Source: an uncultured Bacteroidales bacterium (GTDB lineage Bacteria > Bacteroidota > Bacteroidia > Bacteroidales > Bacteroidaceae). From it: a DNA stretch of 64,000 nucleotides. The position numbers were made by a program, and so were the translations under genes. Shown piece after piece: positions 25,586-33,900 of the stretch. The stretch lies in contig CACYHW010000002.1 in the NCBI GenBank assembly GCA_902774335.1, positions 53,244-117,243 on the forward strand, given 5' to 3'. Each line of letters starts with the position of its first letter. Position 1 is the stretch's first letter. The notes under the pieces were generated by a model. The model did not search any database and was not told the DNA's origin. It saw nothing but the letters and a program-made list of their open reading frames with translations.

Positions 25586-26490
25586 AGTAAAGTGTTTTTT
25601 TCAAACTGTAACCAGACCTGAGGCAATGAGGCAGCTATGTCGGCCGATGTCATTGCGGTCATGCTGAGCCTTGCGGCTGCCGTGTCGCCTGAGAGTCCGT
25701 GTATGTAAACCGCCGTTGAGGCGGCCTGGTTCTGATCAAATCCCTGTGCAAGCAGTGCCAGCGTGATGCCTGTCAGCACGTCGCCCGATCCTCCAGTGGC
25801 CATGCCGGGATTGCCGGTGGTGTTCACAAAGAGATCTCCGGTGGGTGTGACGGTAACAGTAGGGGCACCCTTGACCACAATGGTCACTCCGTACTTGGAT
25901 GCCATGACCATGGCGTGTGAAATCATATCGGTCCAACTCCGGGTGTCGCCCACAAGACGCCTCAGTTCGCCCGGATGCGGGGTCATTACTGAGCCTGCAG
26001 GTACGGCCTCCAGCAGAGAACTGTCCTGGGATATGATGTTCAGGGCATCGGCATCAAGCACCATAGGGCATGAGGCGGCTCTCATCAGTCGTCCCAGAAG
26101 GGCGGCCTGAGCGGCACCCTGGCCCAGTCCCGGGCCTGCGCCTATGGCGTTGTACCTGTCCAGTACGGGGTTGGCGTACATGTCGTCATCGGACACGGTC
26201 ATGGCCTCGGGAACCGATATTTGGAGTATGTCGTTGTTGACGGAGGGGGTGCAGACCGTAAGCAGACCCACGCCGGAACGCAGGCATGCCCTGGCCGAGA
26301 GAACTGCCGCACCGGCCATTCCAAGGCTGCCGGCATAGAGCAGCGCATGGCCGAACGACCCCTTGTGAGCCTTGGGATTACGCACCTTGACGAGCGGCCT
26401 GACGTAGTCGCTGTCCACCGTAATGATACTGCCGGAGGCGGTTATCTTACGCAACTCTTCGATGCATTCCTGTACCAGAACTTTGTCCAT
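25582..26490 (-). CDS. nnrD: ADP-dependent NAD(P)H-hydrate dehydratase (no epimerase domain)
   Basis: Repair enzyme of about 302 residues that dehydrates damaged NAD(P)HX using ADP. The ribokinase-like fold shows HKGSFGHALLYAGSLGMAGA near 48, AGPGLGQ near 118, DADALN near 152, MTPHPGELRRL near 175 and NTTGNPGMATGGSGDVLTG near 230. Many bacterial versions carry an N-terminal YjeF epimerase domain; here only about 40 residues precede the kinase-like fold, so the epimerase is absent or elsewhere. ATG 26490 is chosen because the longer start at 26508 coincides with the expected transcription start. Confidence 0.92.
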   Translation of the reverse strand: MDKVLVQECIEELRKITASGSIITVDSDYVRPLVKVRNPKAHKGSFGHALLYAGSLGMAGAAVLSARACLRSGVGLLTVCTPSVNNDILQISVPEAMTVSDDDMYANPVLDRYNAIGAGPGLGQGAAQAALLGRLMRAASCPMVLDADALNIISQDSSLLEAVPAGSVMTPHPGELRRLVGDTRSWTDMISHAMVMASKYGVTIVVKGAPTVTVTPTGDLFVNTTGNPGMATGGSGDVLTGITLALLAQGFDQNQAASTAVYIHGLSGDTAAARLSMTAMTSADIAASLPQVWLQFEKNTLL

Positions 26491-26510
26491 ATTTTGGCAA
26501 TTGCACATGA

Positions 26511-26518
26511 CAAATGTA
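26511..26518 (-). promoter_or_regulatory. -7 promoter element for nnrD-DUF4831
   Basis: TACATTTG on the minus strand matches TAnnTTTG, 20 bases before the preferred start of nnrD. Confidence 0.55.
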
Positions 26519-26635
26519 CGGCTATTTTGTTAAAAATGCTCCTTTCTTGTTTTTTCGGGGTTATAAAAAACGGAAGATTATCTTCAATAACGTGCATTTT
26601 AAGTACTTTCGCATAAATAAACACAAAATACAAAT

Positions 26636-27172
26636 ATGGGAACCATTCAGGTTAAGGACAGACAGTTTGAGATTTTCCTTAAGGAGGAAGATATTCAGAA
26701 AGAGATTAAGAGGGTCGGTTCAGAAATCAACCGTGATTTTAAGGGCAAGGAACCCCTGTTCCTGTGCATCCTGAATGGAGCTTTCATGTTCGCGGCCGAT
26801 CTGCTCAGGAACGTGACCATCCCCTGCAACGTATCGTTTGTAAAACTTGCCTCGTATCAGGGAACCGATACCACCGGTAAGATCAAGCAGTTGATGGGAC
26901 TCAATGAGGATGTAGAGGGCCGTGACGTGATAATTGTGGAGGATATTGTGGATACCGGCTATACTATGCGCGACATTCTGGATTCGCTGGCCGAAAAGAA
27001 TGCGGCATCAGTATCGGTATGCGCACTGCTCTGCAAGCCCGATAAGCTCAAGGTTGATATCAACCTCAAGTATCTGGCCATGAACATTCCCAACGGTTTT
27101 ATTGTAGGCTACGGACTGGATTACGACGGCTTTGGCCGCAACCTGCGTGATATTTATAAAATTGTAAAATAA
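26636..27172 (+). CDS. hpt: Hypoxanthine phosphoribosyltransferase
   Basis: Purine salvage enzyme of 178 residues making IMP (and probably GMP) from the free base and PRPP. The PRPP-binding motif VIIVEDIVDTGYTM is at about 98-111; LFLCILNGAFMFAADLLR and FVKLASYQGTDTTG are typical of the family, as is the C-terminal IPNGFIVGYGLDYDG. It leads a run with adk (15 bases apart) and obg (16 bases). A near-consensus TACTTTCG lies about 25 bases upstream of the ATG. Confidence 0.96.
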   Translation: MGTIQVKDRQFEIFLKEEDIQKEIKRVGSEINRDFKGKEPLFLCILNGAFMFAADLLRNVTIPCNVSFVKLASYQGTDTTGKIKQLMGLNEDVEGRDVIIVEDIVDTGYTMRDILDSLAEKNAASVSVCALLCKPDKLKVDINLKYLAMNIPNGFIVGYGLDYDGFGRNLRDIYKIVK

Positions 27173-27187
27173 ACTTACCTCCTAACG

Positions 27188-27757
27188 ATGGACAACATAG
27201 TTATTTTTGGAGCCCCCGGTTCAGGAAAGGGGACTTATAGTGCTGCCCTGGTAGAAAAATTCGGTTATAACCACATATCAACTGGTGACGTTCTGCGTGC
27301 CGAGATAAAGGCCGGATCGGAACTTGGAAAGATTGCCGAAGGTTTTATTGAAAAAGGACAACTCATTCCCGATGATCTGATTATAGACATGCTTGCCGAG
27401 GTGTACGACACCATGCGTCAGGGCCCCGGCGTGATATTTGACGGTTTTCCCCGTACCATTGTTCAGGCCAAGGCTCTCAAGGAGATGCTTGCGGAGCGCG
27501 GCGAGAAGATATCGGTCACACTCAACCTGATTGTCAGCGAGGATGTGCTCATGGAGCGTCTGCTCAAGCGCGCTCAGATAGAGGGCCGTGCCGATGACAA
27601 CGAGGAGACCATCAAGAAGCGTTTTAACGTATACTACACCCAGACCCATCCGCTCATTGAGTGGTTCCGCAAGGAGGGCGTGCTGTCCGAGTTTACCTTC
27701 AAGGGCGACAAGGACAGGATGATAGAGGAAATCATAGACAAGGTGGCTTCGCTGTAA
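27188..27757 (+). CDS. adk: Adenylate kinase
   Basis: Nucleotide kinase of 189 residues converting AMP plus ATP into two ADP. It has the P-loop [11 protein letters not shown] near 8-18, the AMP-binding [10 protein letters not shown], the [11 protein letters not shown] motif and the LID region [19 protein letters not shown]. The LID is the short form without a zinc-binding cysteine set. It lies between hpt and obg in the same orientation, joining base salvage to nucleotide pools. Confidence 0.97.
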   Translation: MDNIVIFGAPGSGKGTYSAALVEKFGYNHISTGDVLRAEIKAGSELGKIAEGFIEKGQLIPDDLIIDMLAEVYDTMRQGPGVIFDGFPRTIVQAKALKEMLAERGEKISVTLNLIVSEDVLMERLLKRAQIEGRADDNEETIKKRFNVYYTQTHPLIEWFRKEGVLSEFTFKGDKDRMIEEIIDKVASL

Positions 27758-27773
27758 GCCGCCTTCACTTTAT

Positions 27774-28943
27774 ATGGCTGAGAGTAATTTTGTAGACTAC
27801 GTAAAGATATTCTGCCGGTCCGGAAAGGGTGGCAGAGGTTCGGCGCACCTGCGTCACGACAAGTATATTCCCAACGGCGGTCCCGACGGCGGTGACGGCG
27901 GTAAGGGCGGCAGTGTTATACTCAAGGGTAACCGCAACTACTGGACACTGTTGCATCTGCGCTACGAGCGTCATGCCTTTGCCGAGAACGGAGGCAACGG
28001 CGGCAGCAACAAGTGCTTCGGCAAGGACGGCAACGACATCATTATCGAGGTTCCCTGCGGCACTGTGGCATACGATGCCGAGACAGGTGAGTACCTGTGC
28101 GACATTACCGACGACGGTCAGGAGGTGGTGCTGCTCAAGGGCGGCCGCGGAGGTCTGGGCAACTGGCACTTCCGTACAGCCACACGTCAGGCTCCCCGCT
28201 TTGCACAGCCCGGTGAGCCCGCTCAGGAGCGTATGGTGGTGCTGGAACTCAAGCTGCTGGCCGACGTAGGTCTGGTGGGATTCCCCAACGCAGGCAAATC
28301 CACGCTTCTGTCGGCTATATCGGCCGCAAAGCCCAAGATTGCAAACTATCCTTTCACAACACTGGAACCCAACCTGGGCATAGTCTCATACCGTGACGGA
28401 AAGTCATTCGTCATGGCCGATATTCCCGGAATCATCGAGGGCGCCAGTGAGGGTAAGGGACTGGGGCTCAGGTTCCTGCGTCACATAGAGCGCAACTCGT
28501 TGCTGCTGTTCATGGTTCCCGGCGATACCGACGACATAAAGCGCGAATATGAGATCCTGCTCAACGAGCTGGCACAATTCAATCCCGAGATGCTGGACAA
28601 GCAGCGTGTGCTGGCCATCACCAAGTGTGACCTTATAGACGAGGAGCTTATGTCCATGCTCGAACCCAACCTTCCCGCCGATATCCCGCACGTGTTCATA
28701 TCGGGCGTAAGCGGCCTGGGACTGCAGCAGCTCAAGGATGTGCTGTGGAAGGAACTCAACAGCGAGAGCAACAAGCTGGATGCAACATGGAAAACCGAGC
28801 ATATAGTACACCGCTCCAAGGATGCGGCCGAGCTTCACAGTGAGCTGGCTGCCGCAGGAGCCGATTTTGAGTTCGATTTTGATGATCTTCCCGACGATGA
28901 ACTGGATGATGATCTTGAAGAAGTAGAGGTGGAATTAGATTAA
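27774..28943 (+). CDS. obg: Obg/CgtA family ribosome-associated GTPase
   Basis: Essential GTPase of 389 residues acting in 50S subunit maturation and stress control. The glycine-rich Obg fold spans about 1-158 ([33 protein letters not shown]). The G domain follows with [13 protein letters not shown] (G1), [27 protein letters not shown] (G3) and TKCDL (G4). The C-terminal tail is strongly acidic ([21 protein letters not shown]). Confidence 0.97.
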   Translation: MAESNFVDYVKIFCRSGKGGRGSAHLRHDKYIPNGGPDGGDGGKGGSVILKGNRNYWTLLHLRYERHAFAENGGNGGSNKCFGKDGNDIIIEVPCGTVAYDAETGEYLCDITDDGQEVVLLKGGRGGLGNWHFRTATRQAPRFAQPGEPAQERMVVLELKLLADVGLVGFPNAGKSTLLSAISAAKPKIANYPFTTLEPNLGIVSYRDGKSFVMADIPGIIEGASEGKGLGLRFLRHIERNSLLLFMVPGDTDDIKREYEILLNELAQFNPEMLDKQRVLAITKCDLIDEELMSMLEPNLPADIPHVFISGVSGLGLQQLKDVLWKELNSESNKLDATWKTEHIVHRSKDAAELHSELAAAGADFEFDFDDLPDDELDDDLEEVEVELD

Positions 28944-29066
28944 ATAAAAAAATATTGATTTTTTTCCTTTTCCTTATTTAACTTTCATTTTTACGGCTTA
29001 TATGATAGTTGTATGAATTTGTTTTGAATTCACCTTTTACTAATTAATAACTTAAAACGAACTAAA

Positions 29067-29711
29067 ATGAAAAAGATGTTTTTGGCAGCTGCCCTCATGG
29101 CAGTAGTTTCTCTGGCCAACGCTCAGGCTCCGGCCGATGCTCCTTACGGAGTTAAGTCAGGTGTTATCACCATGTCTATGGATATGATGGGTAACGAGAT
29201 GATCACCGAGACTTATTTTGACAACTACGGACTCAAGACCGCTCAGGTTTCAGAAGGCGGTTTCATGGGTGGCGAAGGCAAGACTCGCACTATTACAGAT
29301 AAGGATGGCGCTCAGATCCGCATCAATGATGAGGCTAAGACCGCTACCAAGATGCCTTCATTCGGTGGTGGCTTCGGCGGTGGCCGTCCCCAGATCAACT
29401 GGAATAAGCTGACTGACGAGGTTAAGAAGGCTAACAACATTAAGGAGGTTGGTAAGGAGACCATCGCCGGTAAGGAGTGCACCAAGTACACCATGACCGT
29501 TGACATGATGGGCAACCAGTCAGAGCAGACCGTTTGGATCTACAAAGGCATCCAGCTCAAGAACGAGATGACTTCAGACTTCGGTACCTTTGGTTCAACT
29601 TGCAAGAAGTTCGAGGAGAAGGATGTTCCTGCTTCAATGTTCGAGGTTCCTGCCGGTGTTAAGGTAGAGGAGATGGATATGTCACAGTTTGGCGGATTTG
29701 GAGGTTTCTAA
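29067..29711 (+). CDS. Secreted Met- and Gly-rich protein, DUF4412-like
   Basis: Exported protein of 214 residues with signal peptide MKKMFLAAALMAVVSLANAQ. The mature part carries the strings MSMDMMGNEM and TVDMMGN, a GGGFGGGRP loop near 100 and a C-terminal QFGGFGGF. The layout, including AGKECTKYTM and WIYKGIQLKNEM, resembles DUF4412-type proteins, but this is from memory and uncertain. Codon use looks biased toward a small set (GAG, AAG, GTT), suggesting good expression. It is a single gene with its own strong terminator. A role in metal or membrane-lipid binding would be guesswork. Confidence 0.6.
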   Translation: MKKMFLAAALMAVVSLANAQAPADAPYGVKSGVITMSMDMMGNEMITETYFDNYGLKTAQVSEGGFMGGEGKTRTITDKDGAQIRINDEAKTATKMPSFGGGFGGGRPQINWNKLTDEVKKANNIKEVGKETIAGKECTKYTMTVDMMGNQSEQTVWIYKGIQLKNEMTSDFGTFGSTCKKFEEKDVPASMFEVPAGVKVEEMDMSQFGGFGGF

Positions 29712-29719
29712 TCGAGCCT

Positions 29720-29764
29720 GAAAATAAAAAAAGGTCGCCCTTCCGGCGGCCTTTTTTTATTTTC
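29720..29764. terminator. Strong terminator after the secreted Met-rich protein gene
   Basis: Arms 29720-29739 and 29745-29764 form a 20-bp stem with one wobble pair. The inner part is GGTCGCC / GGCGGCC and the outer part is an A-run pairing with a T-run, so it can work in both directions. Confidence 0.9.
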
Positions 29765-29940
29765 AGACCCGGTTAGAAACCCGGACCTTTTTTTAGTTTA
29801 CTCCGTCGCTCGGCTCCGAAGGAGACGCTTGGCTTGTCCAAGAAATGGGCGGCCCTCCGGGACCGCGGTCTCGCTCGTCGCCTCGCTCGCACCAATACGT
29901 TGAACCTGCGTAGATAAAGGTATACTCCTCCCCCCAACTC
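29765..29940. other. G/C-rich hairpin-rich intergenic stretch of unknown function
   Basis: About 175 bases between two strong terminators, with no credible reading frame. It holds several short self-complementary segments, such as CTTGGCTTGTCCAAG, GACCGCGGTC and a CGAGCGAGG-rich tract, and is more G/C-rich than the flanking non-coding DNA. I can assign no gene to it. Confidence 0.4.
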
Positions 29941-29976
29941 CACAAAAAAAGGCCCCGCCAGGGACCTTTTTTTGTG
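29941..29976. terminator. Terminator of tmRNA
   Basis: CACAAAAAAAGG pairs with CCTTTTTTTGTG around a G/C-rich inner stem. It abuts the tmRNA 3' end and its outer pairs overlap the last bases of the tmRNA. Confidence 0.85.
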
Positions 29977-30368
29977 GAGCTGGAGGGAGTCGAACCCTCG
30001 TCCAAACGGGGAAACCATATGCTTTCTACAGGCTTATCTCTACTTGAATTTTCGAGCCATGACTTGGATAGAGCTACCGGGCCATGACCTTATCTTCAAA
30101 AAATCTCATCCCTGACGCGAAGCCGAAAGGAACTATCCCCGATTTGACTGCACCACCGTATCGACGAGCTTCGGAGCAAGAGCTTCCGGGTGATGTCTTG
30201 TCACAGCACCTTGTGCCGTGATTAAGCAGATCTACTGTACTTCGATCAAGCAGCAAGAGCAAAGTTGTTGTTGCCAGATAATTGTTGACGTTCTTTTTAT
30301 AGTGCGGACCGACAGAGCACTGCCTGCTTACATACCATTCCTGCCCGCTGTCAAAGCCAGACAGCCCC
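29975..30368 (-). ncRNA. ssrA: Transfer-messenger RNA (tmRNA)
   Basis: Ribosome-rescue RNA of about 394 bases. The 5' end GGGGCTG and 3' CAGCTCC pair as a tRNA-like acceptor stem, with TTCGACTC in the T loop near the 3' end. The tag frame on the minus strand reads GNNNFALAA followed by TGA (positions about 30217-30246), close to the Bacteroidales tags GENNYALAA/GETNYALAA that I remember. CCA is not encoded. No protein-coding frame in this stretch is credible. Confidence 0.96.
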
Positions 30369-30398
30369 AAGTATGTAACGGAATCTCTATTCCGGCTG

Positions 30399-30406
30399 CG
30401 AAATTA
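30399..30406 (-). promoter_or_regulatory. -7-like promoter element for tmRNA
   Basis: TAATTTCG on the minus strand differs from TAnnTTTG at one position. It implies a short 5' leader that would be removed to give the mature 5' end. Confidence 0.45.
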
Positions 30407-30418
30407 CAAAATGTTTCC

Positions 30419-30426
30419 TAATTTTG
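30419..30426 (+). promoter_or_regulatory. -7 promoter element for the HD-domain gene
   Basis: TAATTTTG matches TAnnTTTG and ends only eight bases before the ATG at 30435, so the message would be almost leaderless. Confidence 0.45.
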
Positions 30427-30434
30427 AAGTGCTT

Positions 30435-31058
30435 ATGGATAAAACACTTGTTGAGTATATTGAGAAGAGTGTCATTCCCATGTATGACAGGTTTGATGCG
30501 GGACATGGACGGGAGCATGTGACGGCTGTCGTGACGGAGGCTTTGCGTCTGGCCGGGTTCTATGATGTGGACCGGGATATGATCTATGCTGCGGCGGCTT
30601 ATCATGATACGGGTTTGAGCGTGGACCGTAAGACTCACCATTTGGAGTCGGGTAAGATAATCCGTGAGGATAGGGAACTGCGCCGTTGGTTTACCCATGA
30701 GCAGATTGAGGTTATTGCACAGGCTGCCGAGGACCACAGAGCGTCATCGGACCATGAGCCACGTAGCATTTACGGTAAGATCATTGCGGAGGCCGACCGA
30801 CAGATTATTCCCGAGAGCATTATTCTTAGAACCGTACAGTACGGCTTCAAGCACTATCCTGAACTGGATAAAGAGGGCCATTGGGAGCGTACCTGCCAGC
30901 ATATGGCCGAGAAATATGACGTAGGCGGCTATCTTAAACTGTGGATTCCTGAGTCTCGCAATGCCGACGGGCTGACCCGCCTGCGTGATATAATACATGA
31001 CAAAAACCGCCTCAGAACAATGTTCGAGGCGGCTTATAATGAGACTGTGGGGAGTTAG
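30435..31058 (+). CDS. HD-domain phosphohydrolase-like protein
   Basis: Cytosolic protein of about 207 residues. The N-terminal half has the HD order of metal ligands: DAGHGREHV (first His), YHDTGLS with the His-Asp pair near 57-58, and then AAEDHRASSDHEP. This arrangement is typical of small HD hydrolases related to YedJ and nucleotide phosphohydrolases; the substrate is unknown. The reading frame is open from ATG 30411, but that start lies upstream of the promoter element. It converges with the CotH gene, the two overlapping by four bases at their ends. Confidence 0.75.
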   Translation: MDKTLVEYIEKSVIPMYDRFDAGHGREHVTAVVTEALRLAGFYDVDRDMIYAAAAYHDTGLSVDRKTHHLESGKIIREDRELRRWFTHEQIEVIAQAAEDHRASSDHEPRSIYGKIIAEADRQIIPESIILRTVQYGFKHYPELDKEGHWERTCQHMAEKYDVGGYLKLWIPESRNADGLTRLRDIIHDKNRLRTMFEAAYNETVGS

Positions 31059-33889
31059 GGACGGTAAATGAACTTACGTCCGTTCCTGATGTAAAGTTCT
31101 CCCGGACGCGGCGTCAGGACGGGTTGGCCAAGCAGATTGTATATTACGTCCGAATTGGCCTTGGCCCGGATAACTTTCACACCTGTAATATGCTCTGAGT
31201 CAATCTGGTCATAACTGTTCAGATTGTTGGACTTGCCTATGCTGGGGCGGTTCATTACGTATGATGTGCTGCCGCCGTCGGGATAGAGTCCTACGCTCTG
31301 GAAACCGGTGTGCTTCTTGTATGTGAGCGTATCGGCCCATGAATGGTCGGCTGCAGTCAGTACAACGGTGTTTTCCTCCTTGTTGTCCAGCTTGAAGGGT
31401 GCATGCAGCTGGCTGATGCCCTCCTCCTTGTCACACCATATGATCAGATATCCTTTTGAAGGAATTATGGTGCCTGCGGGAATAACGTATTTCTCGGGCT
31501 CCGAGAGTTTGTCCGAAAGGAACATACCGCCTATGTCAATCCTGCTCGAGGTGGTGTTGTAGAGCTCTATCCAGTCGTGCTTTTTGAATGAATCATCGAT
31601 GTATACGCTGTTGTCGGCACTTACCTCGTTGATTCTGACAGGTCGTTCAATTTCACTGTCGGCAACGAAATAGGCGGTTATTGTCGTGTTGCTGCCGGAC
31701 AGGTCATATTCGGGGTCTGTGGAGATAATGTTGTTCCTGATGTTTTTCCATCCCACGAATGTATAGCCGTTAGGAGCGGTGGCCTTGACCTTGGCTGGCA
31801 GGAATACGTCGCCTACAAACTTATTGGTGGGTATTTCAAGTCCGTTCAGCGTCAGAACAGCCTGGGTGATGTTTGTCTTGATGGTTCTGGATACTTTTGT
31901 GGCGCCGCTCAGTCCTGAATATGACCAGTTGGCCAGCTGATTGATCCTTTTGGTCCTGTAATCGGCGGTAATGGTGCCGGTTATGAGATCGGCGTCTCTC
32001 TGGGGCGATTTTCCCTCTATCTTCATCTCCTGTGTGGCCCGTGCGGCAAGTTCATCCACAATTGACCTGACGCGGTCGGGATCATATACCGAACCGGCTA
32101 TTATACAATAGCTGTCAATGAATTTCTTGCGGAAAGAATTGTTGTTGAGCATATTGTGGAATATGGTCACCATTACCGACTTGTATCCTCCGTCAGAGTA
32201 ATACTCCTGCGAATCAAAGGATGAGAACGGATTGATGTCGGTTGCCTGTGAGGGAGAACCGAAAGCATGGTCCAGGTCGAATACTACAAAACGGTAACGT
32301 CCGTCACCGCTGTGGCGGAATGATTTGATGTTGTTCCTGGGCCAGTCCTCGTTGGCAAGATAGAACTCCATGGCCATATAGTTGGCATACTCGTCAATAT
32401 CCACAATGTCGCAGATGCGACCGTATGCGACGTCCTTGGAGGCGTATTTGGCCAGACTTACCCATGTGTCCCATGCTTCCCTGCTGCCTTCGGTCAGGGT
32501 GAATCCTCCACCACCGTTGTTGTGGTCAAGCTTGAAGCAGTCCACGTCATCCTCGTCATATCCGTAGTTGGAGTAGGCGTAGTCCTTATTGTTGGGCTCA
32601 CGTATGTTGATAATGCCTTTGTAAACACCATTGATGAAGTGGTGGACAGGCTGATATGCCTGGCAATCGATGTTGAGTCCCGAACGTATGGCTATCTCCT
32701 GGAGCGCGGCCTCCTTGAGTCTTGTATCAGGGTTGTTGCCGCCGCTGCGGAACTTGAGCGTCTGGTACTTGTTGTACGGCTTGTCGCTGAAGGGGGTAAA
32801 GGCAAAGTAGTTGTTGTAACCGAACTTCTTTTTTGCCTTGACCTTGAAAGGATGGGGGTTGTAGGCCCGGCTGTATCGGCCCGACGGGGTTATCTCGGCC
32901 TCCTGACTGAGGATAAGATTGCCGTTGGTATCGAATATCTCGATATTTACGGAGCGGTCCCAGTCGCGGTTCCAGTTGCACTTGTCGCTCTGGCCGTTGC
33001 CTGATTTGCCATAGGGACCCTTGGCCCACATTCCGTACTCATTATTGCTGAGTCCCTTTTCGTCGGTCACAATCGAGACGATGGGCACACCGTACGTGTT
33101 CGATGTGAATATGTACGAACGTGTTGTGACGGGGCTGGGCAGCATTCCCTCCTTGTACAGACGGAAGCGGTAAACCTTGGTGTCGCTTACCGAGTGGTTA
33201 CCGTCGCTGCTTATCTTGACGTCGGGGTTGTCCGGAGTAGGTACTGATCCGTTCTTGGTGTAATAGAGCGTGGCACCCTTGGGAATCTCCACCGAGAAGT
33301 AGAACTGCTGGTTGAACAGTCCTGACTGAACGCTTACCTGGGGCGCAGGAAGCTGTTGTGAGGCAAAATCGCTAAGGTCGTTGGTGCCTCCCGGCGACGG
33401 ATTACCGGTGTATTCCCAACCGTCCTCGCCGTCATTTATCCTGGCCCATGCTATGCGTGCCTTGACCTCGGGATATGTGACTGTGGATACCGGCTGGCCG
33501 TTTTTGTCGGACAGGATTATGTCACCACCTTCGCAGTCAAGGCTGAACTCAATCTGCTGCTGGCAGTAGTCGTCCTTATGTCCGAACCATAGGGTCAGGA
33601 AACCTCCGGCCGATACAATCCTGGTGCTGTTGCCCAATGGACAAAGTGTGGGGTTGGAGGCATCGTCGCTCAGATAATAGCCGGCCAGGTCTATGTCCTG
33701 GTCCGAGCTGTTGTAGATCTCGATCCAGCTGCCATAGTTCATGGAGGGATCCAGGAACATGTCGATGTTGGCAGGCATGATCTCGTTAATGACCAAAGCC
33801 GGCTCTGGTGTTGAGTCGGCTTTTATGTGGGTAAACTGTACGACTGCTGTAGCTAATAGCAGCAGTCTTTTTAAACTCCTGCTTGTCAT
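31055..33889 (-). CDS. Secreted CotH kinase family protein with two lamin-tail domains
   Basis: Exported protein of 944 residues with a signal peptide ending near residue 25. Domain order: a first lamin-tail domain (about 32-150, INEIMPAN..WIEIYNSSDQDIDLAGYYLSDD in pieces), a chitobiase/hexosaminidase C-like module (about 185-265, ATLYYTKNGSVPTPDNP), the CotH kinase-like domain (about 300-650, with KFRSGGNN and VVFDLDHAFGSP), a bacterial-repeat-like module, and a second lamin-tail domain (about 755-860, WIELYNTTSSRIDIGG). The C-terminus (YNLLGQPVLTPRPGELYIRNGRK) resembles the terminal module common on Bacteroidales secreted proteins. CotH domains can be atypical protein kinases; substrates here are unknown. 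It starts 11 bases after rny. Confidence 0.88.
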   Translation of the reverse strand: MTSRSLKRLLLLATAVVQFTHIKADSTPEPALVINEIMPANIDMFLDPSMNYGSWIEIYNSSDQDIDLAGYYLSDDASNPTLCPLGNSTRIVSAGGFLTLWFGHKDDYCQQQIEFSLDCEGGDIILSDKNGQPVSTVTYPEVKARIAWARINDGEDGWEYTGNPSPGGTNDLSDFASQQLPAPQVSVQSGLFNQQFYFSVEIPKGATLYYTKNGSVPTPDNPDVKISSDGNHSVSDTKVYRFRLYKEGMLPSPVTTRSYIFTSNTYGVPIVSIVTDEKGLSNNEYGMWAKGPYGKSGNGQSDKCNWNRDWDRSVNIEIFDTNGNLILSQEAEITPSGRYSRAYNPHPFKVKAKKKFGYNNYFAFTPFSDKPYNKYQTLKFRSGGNNPDTRLKEAALQEIAIRSGLNIDCQAYQPVHHFINGVYKGIINIREPNNKDYAYSNYGYDEDDVDCFKLDHNNGGGGFTLTEGSREAWDTWVSLAKYASKDVAYGRICDIVDIDEYANYMAMEFYLANEDWPRNNIKSFRHSGDGRYRFVVFDLDHAFGSPSQATDINPFSSFDSQEYYSDGGYKSVMVTIFHNMLNNNSFRKKFIDSYCIIAGSVYDPDRVRSIVDELAARATQEMKIEGKSPQRDADLITGTITADYRTKRINQLANWSYSGLSGATKVSRTIKTNITQAVLTLNGLEIPTNKFVGDVFLPAKVKATAPNGYTFVGWKNIRNNIISTDPEYDLSGSNTTITAYFVADSEIERPVRINEVSADNSVYIDDSFKKHDWIELYNTTSSRIDIGGMFLSDKLSEPEKYVIPAGTIIPSKGYLIIWCDKEEGISQLHAPFKLDNKEENTVVLTAADHSWADTLTYKKHTGFQSVGLYPDGGSTSYVMNRPSIGKSNNLNSYDQIDSEHITGVKVIRAKANSDVIYNLLGQPVLTPRPGELYIRNGRKFIYRP

Positions 33890-33900
33890 ACATTTAGGTT

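Noticed and set aside
29773-30370. Several short open frames around 29.8-30.4 kb
   Set aside because: They fall on tmRNA or the adjoining structured non-coding stretch; such frames are commonly misannotated over RNA genes.
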